A DNA stretch of 64,000 nt, taken from NCBI GenBank assembly GCA_963835825.1, contig CAWIGZ010000010.1, forward strand, positions 83,906 through 147,905, given 5' to 3'. Made by a program: the position numbers and the translations under genes. The notes under the pieces are model-generated. The model was not told where the DNA came from. It did no database searches and saw only the letters and a list, made by a program, of their open reading frames with translations. Of the stretch, positions 28,015-41,834 are shown in pieces. The stretch is from JADGRB01 sp963835825. Its GTDB lineage: Bacteria > Myxococcota_A > Polyangia > Fen-1088. Numbering within the stretch: position 1 is the stretch's first letter; each line of letters begins with the position of its first letter.

Positions 28015-28212
28015 AGGCACGAACGGGGCCGCCAGTTCTTCGGGCCGCTGGACGGCGGACAGGTTCCCTACATGAGAGCACTCGGCGCGCTCGGATTCGT
28101 CGGGCTTTCGTTGCCTCGAGATTTCGGACAGGTAAATAGTTCGCCAACCGGTCAGGTCGCTGAGCTGCTTGATAAAGGCGGGCGTACAGTCTTGGTCCAG
28201 AGGCGACCACGC

Positions 28213-29218
28213 ATGGACGACGAGGCGGGGATCCGGGACGGTGCGAAGCGGGCCATCGACGGCGAGTGGCGGGTCTTCTACGGCGGCTACTGGGTCAAGG
28301 CCTACGACGCGCCGGCCGACACCCTGCTCGCCAAGAAGACGTTGATCGAGGCGCTCACGCGGCGGCTGTTCAACCACGTCGAGCACGGGCTCAACATTCC
28401 GGGCCGCCGCCTCGCCGAGGCCCGGCAGGCCTTCGACTCCGAGACCGATCGCGCCAAGCAGCGAATCAAGGGGGCGATGCTGGCCGGCGCGCTCTTCAAT
28501 CGCGCCGGCGATCTGCTGACCAAGGCGGTCGAGCTGCAGGCGCTGGGGATCGTGATCGATGCCGGACAACGTGCTGATGCGCCAGTGCGGCGATCACCTG
28601 CAAGAGGCGCTGGCGCTGGGGCGCCTCGTGCTTCATCGCAGCGGCGACGAGGGGATCGACGAGCTGTGGGGCGAGCCGCTCAAGGCGTTCGCGTTTCCGA
28701 TCGAGGACTTCTACAAGAGCCGCTACATCAAGATCGCCGCCACCATGCGGGACATCGACCGGATCGCCGACGCGCTCTGCGAGACGTTCGGCGGCACGCG
28801 GGCCTTCGCGGGCATCGTGCCGGCCGTCGGGGAGTTCGCGCGCGCGGCCAAGGTGAAGTGCGAGACGCTCCACACCGATCCGACCATCTTCGAGGCCTGG
28901 TCGATGTTCGTGACGGCGGGCGAGCGGCTGCTGGCCTTTCAGCCCGTCGGGTCCCAGCGCTCGCCGGTCGACGAGCGCCTCCGGATCTCGCAGGGGCTGG
29001 AGCTGATCGCGGCGGCCAAGGCGCTGGTCATGCACGTCACCCGCGCCCGAGTGCCGATGCCCAAGAGCACGCGCGAGCTCCTCGATCGGCTGGCACACTA
29101 CGCCGCAGCCTGGGCCCCCCGGCCGGGCCGCAATGGAGACGGGCCCATGGCGACCCTGGTGGTGGGCGGCGACGAGGCGGCGACCACCGCCGACCCGGCG
29201 ATGGCGGTCTCGCGCTAG
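28213..29218 (+). CDS. Unrecognised protein of about 335 residues, one frameshift
   Basis: Starts ATG 28213 (MDDEAGIRDGAKRAIDGEW) and reads through VFYGGYWVKAYDAPADT, a helical region, and QALGIVID. Near 28560 one surplus base separates it from PDNVLMRQCGDHLQEAL and the rest, to the TAG at 29218. It looks soluble and mostly alpha-helical, without signal peptide or membrane span. Recognisable points are IEDFYKSRYIKIAATM and a C-terminal helical segment. I cannot place it in a family. It follows the DrmA-like remnant and precedes 220 bp with no gene. Confidence 0.55.
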
Positions 29219-29439
29219 GCCGCCTATCGGCGGCACGTCGTCGGGCCAATGCCGATGGTGGCGTCACGCCAGACATCCGCCCAATCAAGCGGACGCGCCA
29301 CGCAACCGGCCGCCGCCGGCGCCGAAGACTCGCGGCGACATCCGCCCAACTTGAATCGGCCGACTCGCGGCGAGCGGGCGCGCCGAAGGAGACCTCGCAT
29401 TGAACCCAGCTCGCCGCGGCGTGACCGCAGGCCGGAGCG

Positions 29440-30234
29440 TCAATGCGCTTCTGCTGGCGCTCCGCCACCTTCGGCCGAGCGGCCCGTCATCCGATCGCGA
29501 CCGCCGGAGCCAGCTCGCGTGTTCGCGTAGGTCTGCGCCTCCGCCAGCACCTCCAACAGTCGCTTCGCCAGCACCGCCGCCGACGCCGGGTTCTGCCCGG
29601 TGACCAGATTCCGGTCCTCGACCATGTACGGCTTCCAGATCGGACCGCGGCTGAACTCGACGCCGATCTTTTCCTTGAGCTCGGTCTCCAGCAGCCATGT
29701 CGCCTTGGGAGCGACCCCGACCGCCGCCTCTTCCTCGTCGGTGAAGCAGGTCATCCGGTAGCCCTTGAAGGGGGAGACGCCGTGGATTCTGGTGGCCAGC
29801 ATGGCGGCGGGAGCGTGGCAGACGATGAACAGCGGGTTGCCCGAGGCGAGCTGTGCCGTCAGCAGCCGCCCCACGTCGGCGTCGAACGCCAGGTCCGCCA
29901 TCGGGCCGTGGCCGCCCGGCAGGTAGACGGCGTCGTAGTCCTCGATGCGGACGTCGGACAGCTTGAGCGGGCGCCGCATCACCTCGGCGGACCGGATGAT
30001 CGCCTCCAGCTCGAGGGCGCCCTGCTCCCCGCCCGCCATGGAGGGACGCAAGCTCATCATGTCGACGTTGGGGGTCACGCCATTCGGCGTCGCGACCACG
30101 ACCTCGTGGCCGGCGTCGGTGAGGATCTTGTAAGGGTTCGCGAACTCCTCGGCCCAGTAGCCGGTCGCGTACCTCGTCCCGTCCTTCAGCACCCAGTAGG
30201 TAGCCCCACTGACAATGAACAGTACCTTCGCCAT
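29440..30234 (-). CDS. DJ-1/PfpI superfamily protein (Hsp31-like)
   Basis: A 264-residue type 1 glutamine amidotransferase-like protein. The nucleophile elbow L-F-I-V-C-H-A-P-A has the catalytic pair C139-H140, and the conserved acidic residue lies in Y-W-A-E-E-F (29-30). The family phrase Y-D-A-V-Y-L-P-G-G-H-G-P is at about 100-111. Relatives are glyoxalase III/deglycase or chaperone-like proteins of carbonyl stress, plausible but not shown. The ATG at 30234 (MAKVLFIVSG) is preferred over an upstream in-frame ATG because the first strand begins at residue 3. The last 24 residues are Gly/Ala/Arg-rich. Confidence 0.8.
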   Translation of the reverse strand: MAKVLFIVSGATYWVLKDGTRYATGYWAEEFANPYKILTDAGHEVVVATPNGVTPNVDMMSLRPSMAGGEQGALELEAIIRSAEVMRRPLKLSDVRIEDYDAVYLPGGHGPMADLAFDADVGRLLTAQLASGNPLFIVCHAPAAMLATRIHGVSPFKGYRMTCFTDEEEAAVGVAPKATWLLETELKEKIGVEFSRGPIWKPYMVEDRNLVTGQNPASAAVLAKRLLEVLAEAQTYANTRAGSGGRDRMTGRSAEGGGAPAEAH

Positions 30235-30375
30235 CGCAACACCCCCTTCGGTCAGACGACCTGTCCTCAAACTAGGCATGCCCCCGATCGTGGGCCAGCT
30301 GAGCGACTGGCCAGGCTCAGCGCTTGCCCGGCAGGCGTCGGCGCGCTCGCGTTGGCCGGTGCAGCCGGTTCCCTG

Positions 30376-31410
30376 TTAGGGCGCGCCGAGCGGAGCCTCG
30401 AGCGGCAAGGGCGCTTCCGACGACGCTGTGGCAGCCGCCAGAGGCTCGCGCAGCGGTGCGAGCGGGTCGACCTTCCTGATGCGGCCATCGGGCTCGAACC
30501 GCATGTCGGCGATGCAGGTCTCGCGGAGGTAGCCGCTCCCGTTGGGGATGGCGTGCCGATGATAGAAAATGTACCAGCGGTCCGTGCCCGGCACCTGGAT
30601 GACCGAGTGGTGGCCGGTGCCGACGACCCGGCCTCGCTTTCGCAGGATCACATTGTCGTCGGGAACGGTGATCGGCCCGAGCGGCGACCGAGAGGTGCCG
30701 TAAGCCACCTGATACCGGGTGTCGCGCGCATCGTTCTCCGACCACATGAAGTAGTAGAGGCCATTGCGCTTGATCATGAAGACGCCTTCATTGAAGTGCG
30801 GCGGCGTCATCCGGACGGGCGGACCGTCGAGGCTGATCATGTCCGCGTTCAGCTTGTACGCGTACAGGTTGCCCTGACCGTAGTAGAGATAGGCTTGCTG
30901 GTCGTCGTCGATGAAGACGAACGGATCGATGGCCTGCCCCGGATAGCGACCGTCCGGTGAGACGAGCGGCCTGCCCAGCGGATCGACGTAACGTCCGGTC
31001 GGACTGTCGGAGACGGCGACCCCGATCTTCAACTCGGCGCCGAAGTAGAGATAGTACTTGCCGTCTCTGCGGATCGCGGCCGGCGCCCACGCTTCGACGT
31101 TGGCCCACTGCAGCTGGCGCGTGACATCGAGGATCATTCCGTCCTTCTTCCAATGAACGAGATCCGTAGACGACCAGACGGAGAAGTCGGTCGTTTGCCA
31201 CTGCCCTTTGTCCGACGTTGGATAAACGTAGTAGGTGCCGTCATACATGACCACGTGGGGATCCGCGGTGTAACCATCGAGGATTGGCTTCGGCGGCTCG
31301 ACGGACATCTCGTATTCCAGTTCCGCACTCTCGTGCTCGTTGCCGCAGGCGACGCCGGACGTCGCACAGACGACGAGCAACAAGCTGGTTGGCCTGATCG
31401 TGATGGGCAT
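30376..31410 (-). CDS. Glycoside hydrolase family 43 lipoprotein
   Basis: A 344-residue five-bladed beta-propeller hydrolase anchored as a lipoprotein (signal ending in S-G-V-A-C, C22). The three family 43 catalytic carboxylates can be assigned: D50 in Y-T-A-D-P-H, D162 in A-I-D-P-F and E208 in F-N-E-G-V-F. Typical activities are beta-xylosidase, alpha-arabinofuranosidase or endo-arabinanase; residues alone do not decide. The GH11 xylanase 11 kb away suggests hemicellulose use. It is a single gene, with no sugar transporter beside it. Confidence 0.82.
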   Translation of the reverse strand: MPITIRPTSLLLVVCATSGVACGNEHESAELEYEMSVEPPKPILDGYTADPHVVMYDGTYYVYPTSDKGQWQTTDFSVWSSTDLVHWKKDGMILDVTRQLQWANVEAWAPAAIRRDGKYYLYFGAELKIGVAVSDSPTGRYVDPLGRPLVSPDGRYPGQAIDPFVFIDDDQQAYLYYGQGNLYAYKLNADMISLDGPPVRMTPPHFNEGVFMIKRNGLYYFMWSENDARDTRYQVAYGTSRSPLGPITVPDDNVILRKRGRVVGTGHHSVIQVPGTDRWYIFYHRHAIPNGSGYLRETCIADMRFEPDGRIRKVDPLAPLREPLAAATASSEAPLPLEAPLGAP

Positions 31411-31764
31411 GGCTTCGCTCCGCCTCCTCGAAGCCAGAAGGCCTGGTGGCACGGCGACGCCTGCCCCGCTCGCGAACGCGGGGATAGCGGAGGACGGCGG
31501 GCCGTGGGCCGCGCCGCATTTGCTCTCAGGTCCGGCTCACACCGCGTGAGCTCGGACCGGAACGCCGGTGCGAGATTCGCGCGAGATGGAGCGCTTCGTG
31601 TCCTTCTCGAACGATCCCGACGATCACCCAGTGTCGAAATCGATCGTCATCCGTCACGAATTGTGAGCCGTTTCCACTCCCGACCAGAACCGGCGATCCC
31701 TGCGACGTCGACCTACAGCGGCGGCGAGGTCGTCGCCCGCCGACCTGGCCGTGCACGCGAACGT
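31411..31764. other. Gene-poor stretch
   Basis: About 350 bp upstream of the GH43 gene and downstream of the small membrane-protein gene. I see no convincing gene. The part from about 31590 to 31670 is less GC-rich than the surroundings and may hold the GH43 promoter, but no clear -35/-10 pair was found. Confidence 0.4.
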
Positions 31765-32139
31765 TCAGGTGAGGGCGCGGTGCAAGAGCATCAATCCCAG
31801 CACGGCATGCAACACGGTGTTTGGGACGATGCCGCTGAGCCTGGTGAGGGAGCCGCGCAGATACCCGGCAATCTCGATGGGCAGCAGGCCCAGTTGCGTC
31901 ACCGCCGCCCCGGCGAGGAACGCGCGCACCGCCGGAGTGAGCGACTCGTTCCGAAGCAGGAAGCAGGTGAGACCTTGGGCGAAGATGAGCACCCCCACTT
32001 CGCGCATCCAGATGACGGCGGCGGGGCTCACGGTGGCTCCCTTGCTCTCGAGAAACTGCACGGGGCGCGCGACGGCGAATACCCCGACCAGGGCCGCGAT
32101 CGCCGACATCGAGGTCAACAGGACGTTCAGGTTGTTCAT
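31765..32139 (-). CDS. Small four-helix membrane protein, unknown function
   Basis: A 124-residue hydrophobic protein with four predicted transmembrane helices (about 5-25, 43-62, 70-92 and 102-120). The ATG at 32139 (MNNLNVLLTSM) starts directly before helix 1. W-M-R-E-V-G-V-L in the second helix region and R-A-F-L-A-G-A in the loop are the most distinctive segments. It is divergent from the XRE regulator (89 bp between starts), which may control it; that is inference from position only. Confidence 0.6.
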   Translation of the reverse strand: MNNLNVLLTSMSAIAALVGVFAVARPVQFLESKGATVSPAAVIWMREVGVLIFAQGLTCFLLRNESLTPAVRAFLAGAAVTQLGLLPIEIAGYLRGSLTRLSGIVPNTVLHAVLGLMLLHRALT

Positions 32140-32228
32140 GACCTGAGCGTGCGCGTCCCGGCGGAGCCGGTACAATGACCTGCCGAGGTAAGTGAACGAC
32201 GGGCGTGGCGCCTGGTACCTTCGTTGCG

Positions 32229-33077
32229 ATGAAGAGCCGCATGTTTCCCGCGTTGCTCAAGTATCACCGTGCCCGGCGCGGGCTCTCGCAGCTCGAGCTC
32301 GCCCTGGAGGCGGACGTGTCCGCTCGACACGTGAGCTTTCTCGAATCGGGACGCGCTCGGCCCAGCCCCGAGATGGTCCTGAGGCTTCTCTCCGCGCTTG
32401 GCGTGCCCCTGCGCGCGCAAAACGAGGCGCTGATCGCGGCTGGCCTCGAGCCACGCTTTCCTGAGCCTGTCGCCTCTGGACTGCCGCCGGAGGTGGACGC
32501 CGTGGTCTCGCACATGATGCAACAGCACGAACCTTTTCCGTTGACCGTGCTCGGCCTCGACGCCTCCGTGTTGCGCGCCAATCGCAGCGCGAACGCTCTT
32601 TTCCGTGCCTTCGCCGCCGAGCCCGCTGCCCTCTCCCCGCAGCCGGACCTGTTCACGTTCTTCTTCGATCCGCGCCTGTGGCGTCCTTTCGTCGCCGGGT
32701 GGGAGCACGTCGCCCACGCGATGGTCTCGCGGCTTCACCTAGATGTGCTCCTCAAGGGCGACATCCGGCTGACCGAGCTGCTCGACCGGCTGCTCGCGTT
32801 TCCCGGAGTGCCCCCATCCTGGCGCCAGCCGGATTTCTCGACCGCCGTCGGCCCAACCGCGACCTTCCACCTCGAGCGTGGCGACCTGAAGGTGGGATTC
32901 CTGGTCACGGTGACGACGTTCTCCGGCCCGCGTGACGTCGCCGTCGACGAGCTGCGCATCGAGAGCTGCTTTCCGCTCGACCCAGCCACGCGCGCCGCGT
33001 GCGAACGGCTTGCCGCCGCGGCCGTCGCTCAAGATTCGTCGGGCTCTCCCTCGCGATCGGGCGACTCGGGCTCGTAG
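32229..33077 (+). CDS. XRE family regulator with MmyB-like ligand-binding domain
   Basis: A 282-residue protein. Residues 6-60 form a lambda-repressor-type helix-turn-helix (Y-H-R-A-R-R-G-L-S-Q-L-E-L-A, then S-A-R-H-V-S-F-L-E-S-G). Residues 95-265 match the MmyB-like ligand-binding (PAS-like) domain: F-P-L-T-V-L-G-L-D and N-R-S-A-N-A-L-F. The ATG at 32229 is preferred over a GTG at 32205. A TACAAT -10-like box lies at 32171-32176. It is divergent from the small membrane protein. Its 3' end overlaps the convergent trmO gene by 49 bp. Confidence 0.85.
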   Translation: MKSRMFPALLKYHRARRGLSQLELALEADVSARHVSFLESGRARPSPEMVLRLLSALGVPLRAQNEALIAAGLEPRFPEPVASGLPPEVDAVVSHMMQQHEPFPLTVLGLDASVLRANRSANALFRAFAAEPAALSPQPDLFTFFFDPRLWRPFVAGWEHVAHAMVSRLHLDVLLKGDIRLTELLDRLLAFPGVPPSWRQPDFSTAVGPTATFHLERGDLKVGFLVTVTTFSGPRDVAVDELRIESCFPLDPATRAACERLAAAAVAQDSSGSPSRSGDSGS

Positions 33078-33583
33078 CGTCTGAACTGGGGGGCGTCGTG
33101 GGGGAGAGCATCGATCCAGCCGGCCTTCGCCTGCGGGAAGGCGTCGGCGTAGGGGACGTACGGTTTGACGTCGAGAATGGGCGTTCCATCGATGAGGTCG
33201 ATGCCGTTGACGTGCAGGTTGCAGCCTTCGACGCGGACCAGCCGAACCGCGGAGAGCCCGATCGGATTGGGACGGTCCGGGGAGCGCGTGGCGAACAGGC
33301 CCCGGCGCACGCGCGGTCCGCGGGGCGGCATCACCTGGGGCGCCCAGGTGCCGCCCCGGTGGAGCCAGCTCAGCACCCAGACGCGGTCCATGCCCTCGAG
33401 GTCGGCCAGGGCGGCGGCGGGGATCAACGTGGGGATCAGCGCCAGGACAGCGTCCTCGCTCGAGTCGACGGCGGAGGACTGTTGGGGCGTGCCGAAGCGG
33501 CGCCGGTAGGGCGAGCGCACGTACCCGATGGGCGATAACGCGAAGGGTCCGGGAGCGTCGTCTGCGGTGCGCGGCCCTGGCAT
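33029..33583 (-). CDS. trmO: TrmO/TsaA family tRNA (N6-threonylcarbamoyladenosine-37 N6)-methyltransferase
   Basis: A 184-residue protein of the YaeB/TrmO fold, which uses SAM to methylate t6A37 in tRNA-Thr. Signatures: I-G-Y-V-R-S-P-Y (about 18-25), L-A-D-L-E-G-M-D-R-V-W-V-L, A-T-R-S-P-D-R-P-N-P-I-G-L-S, and D-G-T-P-I-L-D-V-K-P-Y. It is shorter than the E. coli enzyme (about 235) and lacks much of the C-terminal extension, as in many bacterial homologues. The tail overlaps the XRE gene on the other strand. Confidence 0.85.
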   Translation of the reverse strand: MPGPRTADDAPGPFALSPIGYVRSPYRRRFGTPQQSSAVDSSEDAVLALIPTLIPAAALADLEGMDRVWVLSWLHRGGTWAPQVMPPRGPRVRRGLFATRSPDRPNPIGLSAVRLVRVEGCNLHVNGIDLIDGTPILDVKPYVPYADAFPQAKAGWIDALPHDAPQFRRYEPESPDREGEPDES

Positions 33584-33625
33584 GCCCCTCCCTTAGCCGA
33601 ATCGCCCGCGATCCTCAAACCGGTC

Positions 33626-34697
33626 GTGACGGCGAGCGGACCGCGTGGGAGATTTCGGGCCGCCGTGGACGCCCCTCGCCCGATCGAGTCCGCGCGGGTG
33701 CGCGCGGCGGCCCGCGCCGCCCGCTTCACGCTGGTGGGCTTCGCCCGGCCCGAGCCCGTCGACCCGACGCCGCTGCGGACCTGGTTGCAGGCCGGCCACG
33801 CCGCCGACATGGACTGGATGCACCGCCGCGTGGAGGACCGCCTGGACCCCGAGCGCGTGCTGCCCGGCGTCCGCACGGTGGTGGCGCTGGGCATCGCCTA
33901 CCGCCGCCCGGCGAGCGAGCGGTCGCGCATCGCCAGCTACGCCCGCGGGCGCGACTACCACTACGCCCACCGCGATCGCATGCGGGCGCTGCGAAAGGCC
34001 TTGCTGGACCTCGATCCCACGATGGGGACCTACGCCTGCGTCGACACCGGCGTGGCGATGGAGAAGGTCTGGGCCGAGCGCGCCGGGCTCGGTTGGATTG
34101 GCAAGAACGGGCTGCTCATCAACCGCGAGCTCGGCTCGTGGCTGACGCTGTCGGTGATGTTTCTCGACCGCGCGGTCGACGTCTACGACCAGCCGCATGA
34201 GCCTCTGTGCGGCGCGTGCCAGCGCTGTCTCGAGGGCTGCCCCACGGGGGCGTTTCCCTCGCCGGGGGTGGTGGACGCGCGCCTCTGCCTCTCCTACCAA
34301 TCGATCGAGAACAAGGGCGCCGTTCCCGAGAGGCTGCGGCGCGGCTTCGCGGGCCGGGTGTTTGGCTGCGACATCTGCCAGGACATTTGCCCCTGGAACA
34401 CGTCCGGAGATTCCGGTCGGCGACCGCCGCTTCGAGCCGCGCGCGCTGTCGGCGCTCTCGCCCGTGGAGATGGCCGCCCTCACCGAGCCCGAGTGGAAGG
34501 TGCTGTCGGCGGGAATGGCCGTGGCCCGCGCCCAGTACGACGGCTTTCGTCGCAACGCGCTCCTCGCCATCGGCGCCCAGCGCGACCGCTCCGGAGTCGA
34601 GGTGACGCAACGATTGTGCGACGACCCCAGCCCGGTGGTCGCCGACGCCGCCCGCTGGGCGCGGGCGCGCCTGGCGGAGCCTCGGCGCGGCGACTGA
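33626..34697 (+). CDS. queG: Epoxyqueuosine reductase QueG, one frameshift
   Basis: The last step of queuosine synthesis: cobalamin-dependent reduction of epoxyqueuosine in tRNA. Two [4Fe-4S] clusters are visible: C-G-A-C-Q-R-C-L-E-G-C-P-T-G-A and C-D-I-C-Q-D-I-C-P-W. The upstream G-L-G-W-I-G-K-N-G-L-L-I block is diagnostic. Near 34405, after C-P-W-N, the frame changes and continues with IPVGDRRFEPRALSALSP and a HEAT-like C-terminus, ending at 34697. Total about 357 residues. The start is GTG 33626. Confidence 0.9.
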
Positions 34698-34748
34698 CCG
34701 ATTGGATCGGGACCCGGCTCCCAGGTCGAACGCCTGGATCGTCGTGCG

Positions 34749-37473
34749 CTACTGCGTTCGCGCAGACGGCGGAGCCGTCCGCGGCCCAGGCGGCGCCCGG
34801 GGCGTGACCCGCATCGGCTTGTGCGCGGCGGTGGCGGCGTCGGTCTGGCCGTCGGCCAGCACCTCCTCCATCGTCGTGCGCAGCTTGCCGCCGGTGTCGT
34901 CGGATTTGACGCCGGCCGGGCGCTCCCAGGGGATGTCGAGCAGCGGCTGCTTGGCCGTCACCTCGGTCAGGAAGCGCGCGAACATGGGGACGGTCAGCAT
35001 GAACGCCGCGTCCTTCTGGCCGAGGGCGCGCTCGCGGAGATCGTCGCCGATCCAGGTCGACGTCATCCAGCGCGAGGTGTAGCCGATGAACCAGGTGTCC
35101 ATGGTGGCGCTCGACGTCCCGGTCTTGCCGGCCGCCGGCAGACCCGCCGTCCGGATGGCGGGCGCGTGGCCGCGGGTGACGACGTGGCGGAGCAGCGTCG
35201 AGGTGAGCCAGGCGGTGCGCGGCGGGATGACCGGCTTGGGGGGCGGCGTGCCGGCCAGGACCAGCAGGCGGTCGAGCCGCTCCGACGGTGTGCCGAACGG
35301 ATCGCCGATCGACGTGTGGTCCTCGACGACGGCGCCGATCGCGGTTGCGGACGCGGCGGACGTAGACCGGCTCGACGATCCGGCCCTCCCGCGCAAACGC
35401 CGAGAAGGCCCGGGTGAGCTCGTCGATGCGCGTGCACGACGCCCCGAGCGCCAGCGCCTGGTCGGGGATGATCGGCGTGGTGATGCCGAGCCGGCGGGCC
35501 CAGGCCTCGACGTCCTTGCCCCCCATCAGCTTGAACAGCTGCACCGCGGGGACGTTCTTCGACCAGATGAGCGCGTATTCCAGCGTCACCTGGTAGTCGA
35601 CGGTGTTGTTGAGGTTGGTGGGCGTCCAGACCTCGCCGGTGATGGGATCGACCTCGGCGCGCGGCACGTCGTTGAGCAGCGATCCGAATCCGTAGCCGCG
35701 ATCGAGCGCCAGCGAGTAGTAGATCGGCTTGTAGACGGAGCCGGGTTGCCGGCAGGCCTGCGAGACGCGGTTGAACTCCGAGCGGTCGTAGTCGTCCCCG
35801 CCCACCATCGCCACCACGTAGCCCGAGTCGTGGTCGTAGCTGAAGACGGTCCCCTGCACGCGCGGCGTCTGCTCCAGCGTCAGCTCGACCGGGTGCGGGT
35901 GCTTGGGCGCCTTGCCTGGGGCGGTCTCGTCGTAGGCCGGCAGCCACTGCACCTCGCTCTTGCCGTCGTAGGTCCAGTCGGAGAAGCGCGCGCGCTTCGA
36001 CTGGTGGGCGTTCTTCACCCAGACGACGTCGCCGGCCCGCAGCACGCCGACCGTCGACTCGAGCTTCCTGTCGTTGACGGCGTCCCGGGCGCTCCAGGGG
36101 ACGGCCCACAGCATGTTGGCCGACGGGAGGCGGTAGACGTTCTTGCCGACGCGCACGCGGTAGCTGCCGTCGGCGGTCGCTCCCTCCACGAGCCCGAGAT
36201 AAAGGCGCCCCTCGGCCGGCGGCTCGCCGCCGTACTGGGCGGCCACGCGGCGGCGGAGCTCGTCGGCGGCCGCGCCGGTGAGGCGCGCCACCGGCCCGCG
36301 CCAGCCCTGCCGCTTGTCCAGCTTGCGCAGCGAGAAGTCGACGTTCTCCTGCCCGGCGACGTCGACCCAGGGGAGGACGGAGGTCTCGATGTCGAGCCCC
36401 CCTTCGTACAGCTTCTTCTCGCCGTAGCGGCGGATGATGTCGCGGCGGACCTGCTCGGTGAAGTAAGGGGTGACGGTGTGGAAGAAGTCCGGGCGCTGGC
36501 GGATGGTGATCGGGCGGGCCCGCCAGTGGTTGGCCTCGTCGTCGGTGAGGTAGCCGGAGGCGACCATGGCGGCCAGCACCTGATCGCGGCGCGTGCGGGC
36601 GGCGTCGATGCTGGTGAGCGGCGAGAAGCGCGACGGGGCCCGGACCAGGCCGGCGAGGAGCGCCATCTCCCCGACGTCGAGATCCTCGATCGGCTTGTCG
36701 AAGTAGATGCGCGCCGCCGCCGCGACGCCGTAGGCGCCGTGCCCGAGGAAGACCTGGTTGAGGTAGAGCGTCAGGATCTCGCGCTTCGAGTACTTGCGCT
36801 CGAGGCGGCGGGCCAGGATCGCCTCGCGAATCTTGCGCTGGATCGTCCGCTCCGACGACAGGAACGACTTGGCCACCTGCTGGGTGATGGTGGAGCCGCC
36901 CTGCGCGACCTCGCCGGCCCGCAGGTTGGCCCCCAGCGCGCGGGCGATGCCGCGGTAGTCGATCCCCTGGTGCTCGTAGAACCGGCGATCCTCGGCGGCC
37001 AGAAACGCGTGGACCAGCTGGGGCGGGAAGCGGTCGAACGGCAGGATCTCGCGCCGCTCGGTGGCCAGCTCGGCCAGGGGGGTGCCGTCCCACCCGCGCA
37101 TCACCGTCGTGGTGGCCGCCACGTCGTGATAGGTGGCCAGGTCCGGGATCGGCGGCAGCGAACCCGCGAAGTGAAAGTAGACGCCGACGCCTGTGAGGAA
37201 CGCGAGGCCCAGCACGCAGCAGAGGCCGAAGGCGTAAAAGCGCAGCAGCCAGTAGAAGAACCCACCGTCGGAGGGGTTGGTCACCTCGACGGAGAGCGGC
37301 TCTCCGGCGGCGGCCGGCGGCCCCGGCGGCGGTCCCGGCGGTCCCGGTGGCGCGGGCGGCGATCCCGGCGGCCCGGGCGGTCGTCCCGGCGGTCCGGGCG
37401 GCGGCGCGGAAGGGGGCGGCGGAGGCGCCGGCGGGCGTCGGGCGTCTGGCGGCAGGGGCGGCGGCAACGCCAT
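34749..37473 (-). CDS. mrcA: Bifunctional penicillin-binding protein 1A, one frameshift
   Basis: A peptidoglycan glycosyltransferase/transpeptidase of about 908 residues. A cytoplasmic Pro/Gly-rich tail (about 3-56) precedes one transmembrane helix (about 72-98). The glycosyltransferase domain has E161 in E-D-R-R-F-Y-E-H-Q-G and Q-G-G-S-T-I-T-Q-Q. The transpeptidase has the S-x-x-K active site (P-G-S-V-Y-K-P), S-K-N and K-T-G-T. The frame shifts near 35345, between S-K-N and K-T-G-T. The ATG at 37473 is preferred over 37509; a TAATTT -10-like sequence on the minus strand (37482-37487) lies 8 nt before it. Divergent from recD2 by 44 bp. Confidence 0.92.
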
Positions 37474-37517
37474 GGCCGACAAAATTAGCATGGCTCGACC
37501 CAAAGCCATGTGGTCCC

Positions 37518-39760
<2,243 letters not shown>

Positions 39761-39780
<20 letters not shown>

Positions 39781-40393
39781 CGAAGTCGAGGCCGTACTGC
39801 GTGTCCGGGCCGCCCTTCACCAGGTAGCTCAGGAACGGGCCGGCGCCCAGGAAGAAGTGCGGCGCCACGTGATAGAGAAACGGCGCGAAGACCTCCAGCA
39901 TCGCCGCGCTGCTCGACCCGGTGTTGTGGGTGTACGAGCCGTCGATCCCGATGGTCGGCCAGAAGCTGACGTGCTCGGTCAGCCCCTGGTTGAACCCGGC
40001 GCGCGCGCCCAGCTTGACGGTGGTCGAGTTCGGGTTCCCCGACGCGTAGCTCAACCCGACGACACCACCCACCGAGATTCCGTTGCCGATGAAATAGTCG
40101 ACTCCGGGTTGGATGAGGAGGCTCGAGCCCCCGCTCGCCTGTTTCTCGAAGAAGAACGAAGGGGTCGGGCTCCCGGCGTTGTAGCTCTGCACCGAGACGA
40201 CCCACGCGCCCGCGACGCCGAAGTTGCTGGCGGGCGCTCCGGGGACATGGCTGCCGCTCGGCGCGCTGGTGGCCGCGGTCGGCGGCGCCAGCTCCTGGGC
40301 CCGGGCGGCGCGGGGCACTGTTCCCGTGGCCAGTACGAGGGCGAGGCCGACAGCGGCGCGGGGCAGAAAGCGGACGGGAGAGTTCGAAGGCAT
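39761..40393 (-). CDS. Putative outer-membrane beta-barrel protein
   Basis: A 210-residue protein with a Sec signal peptide (cleavage after A-A-R-A, about residue 32). The mature part is made of short amphipathic strands rich in Gly/Ser/Tyr (FGVAGAWVVSVQSYN, DYFIGNGISVGG, FFLGAGPFLSYL) and ends G-G-W-L. The pattern resembles small OmpA-like or OmpW-like barrels of myxobacteria. No specific function can be assigned. The ATG at 40393 is preceded by a GGAGGAA-like ribosome binding site. Confidence 0.65.
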
Positions 40394-40427
40394 GGGCTTC
40401 CTCCAGGGTTCCAGGATGGGGGGACCC

Positions 40428-41834
<1,407 letters not shown>

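Noticed and set aside
28070..28210. Minus-strand peptide (KQLSDLTGWRTIYLSEISR-like) in the accessory pocket
   Set aside because: Protein-like in places but no start, weak codon bias and no family match; more likely non-coding promoter sequence or an old remnant.
27502..29218. A complete DISARM or other defence system
   Set aside because: No methyltransferase, DrmB, DrmC or intact helicase is present; only fragments of one helicase can be argued.
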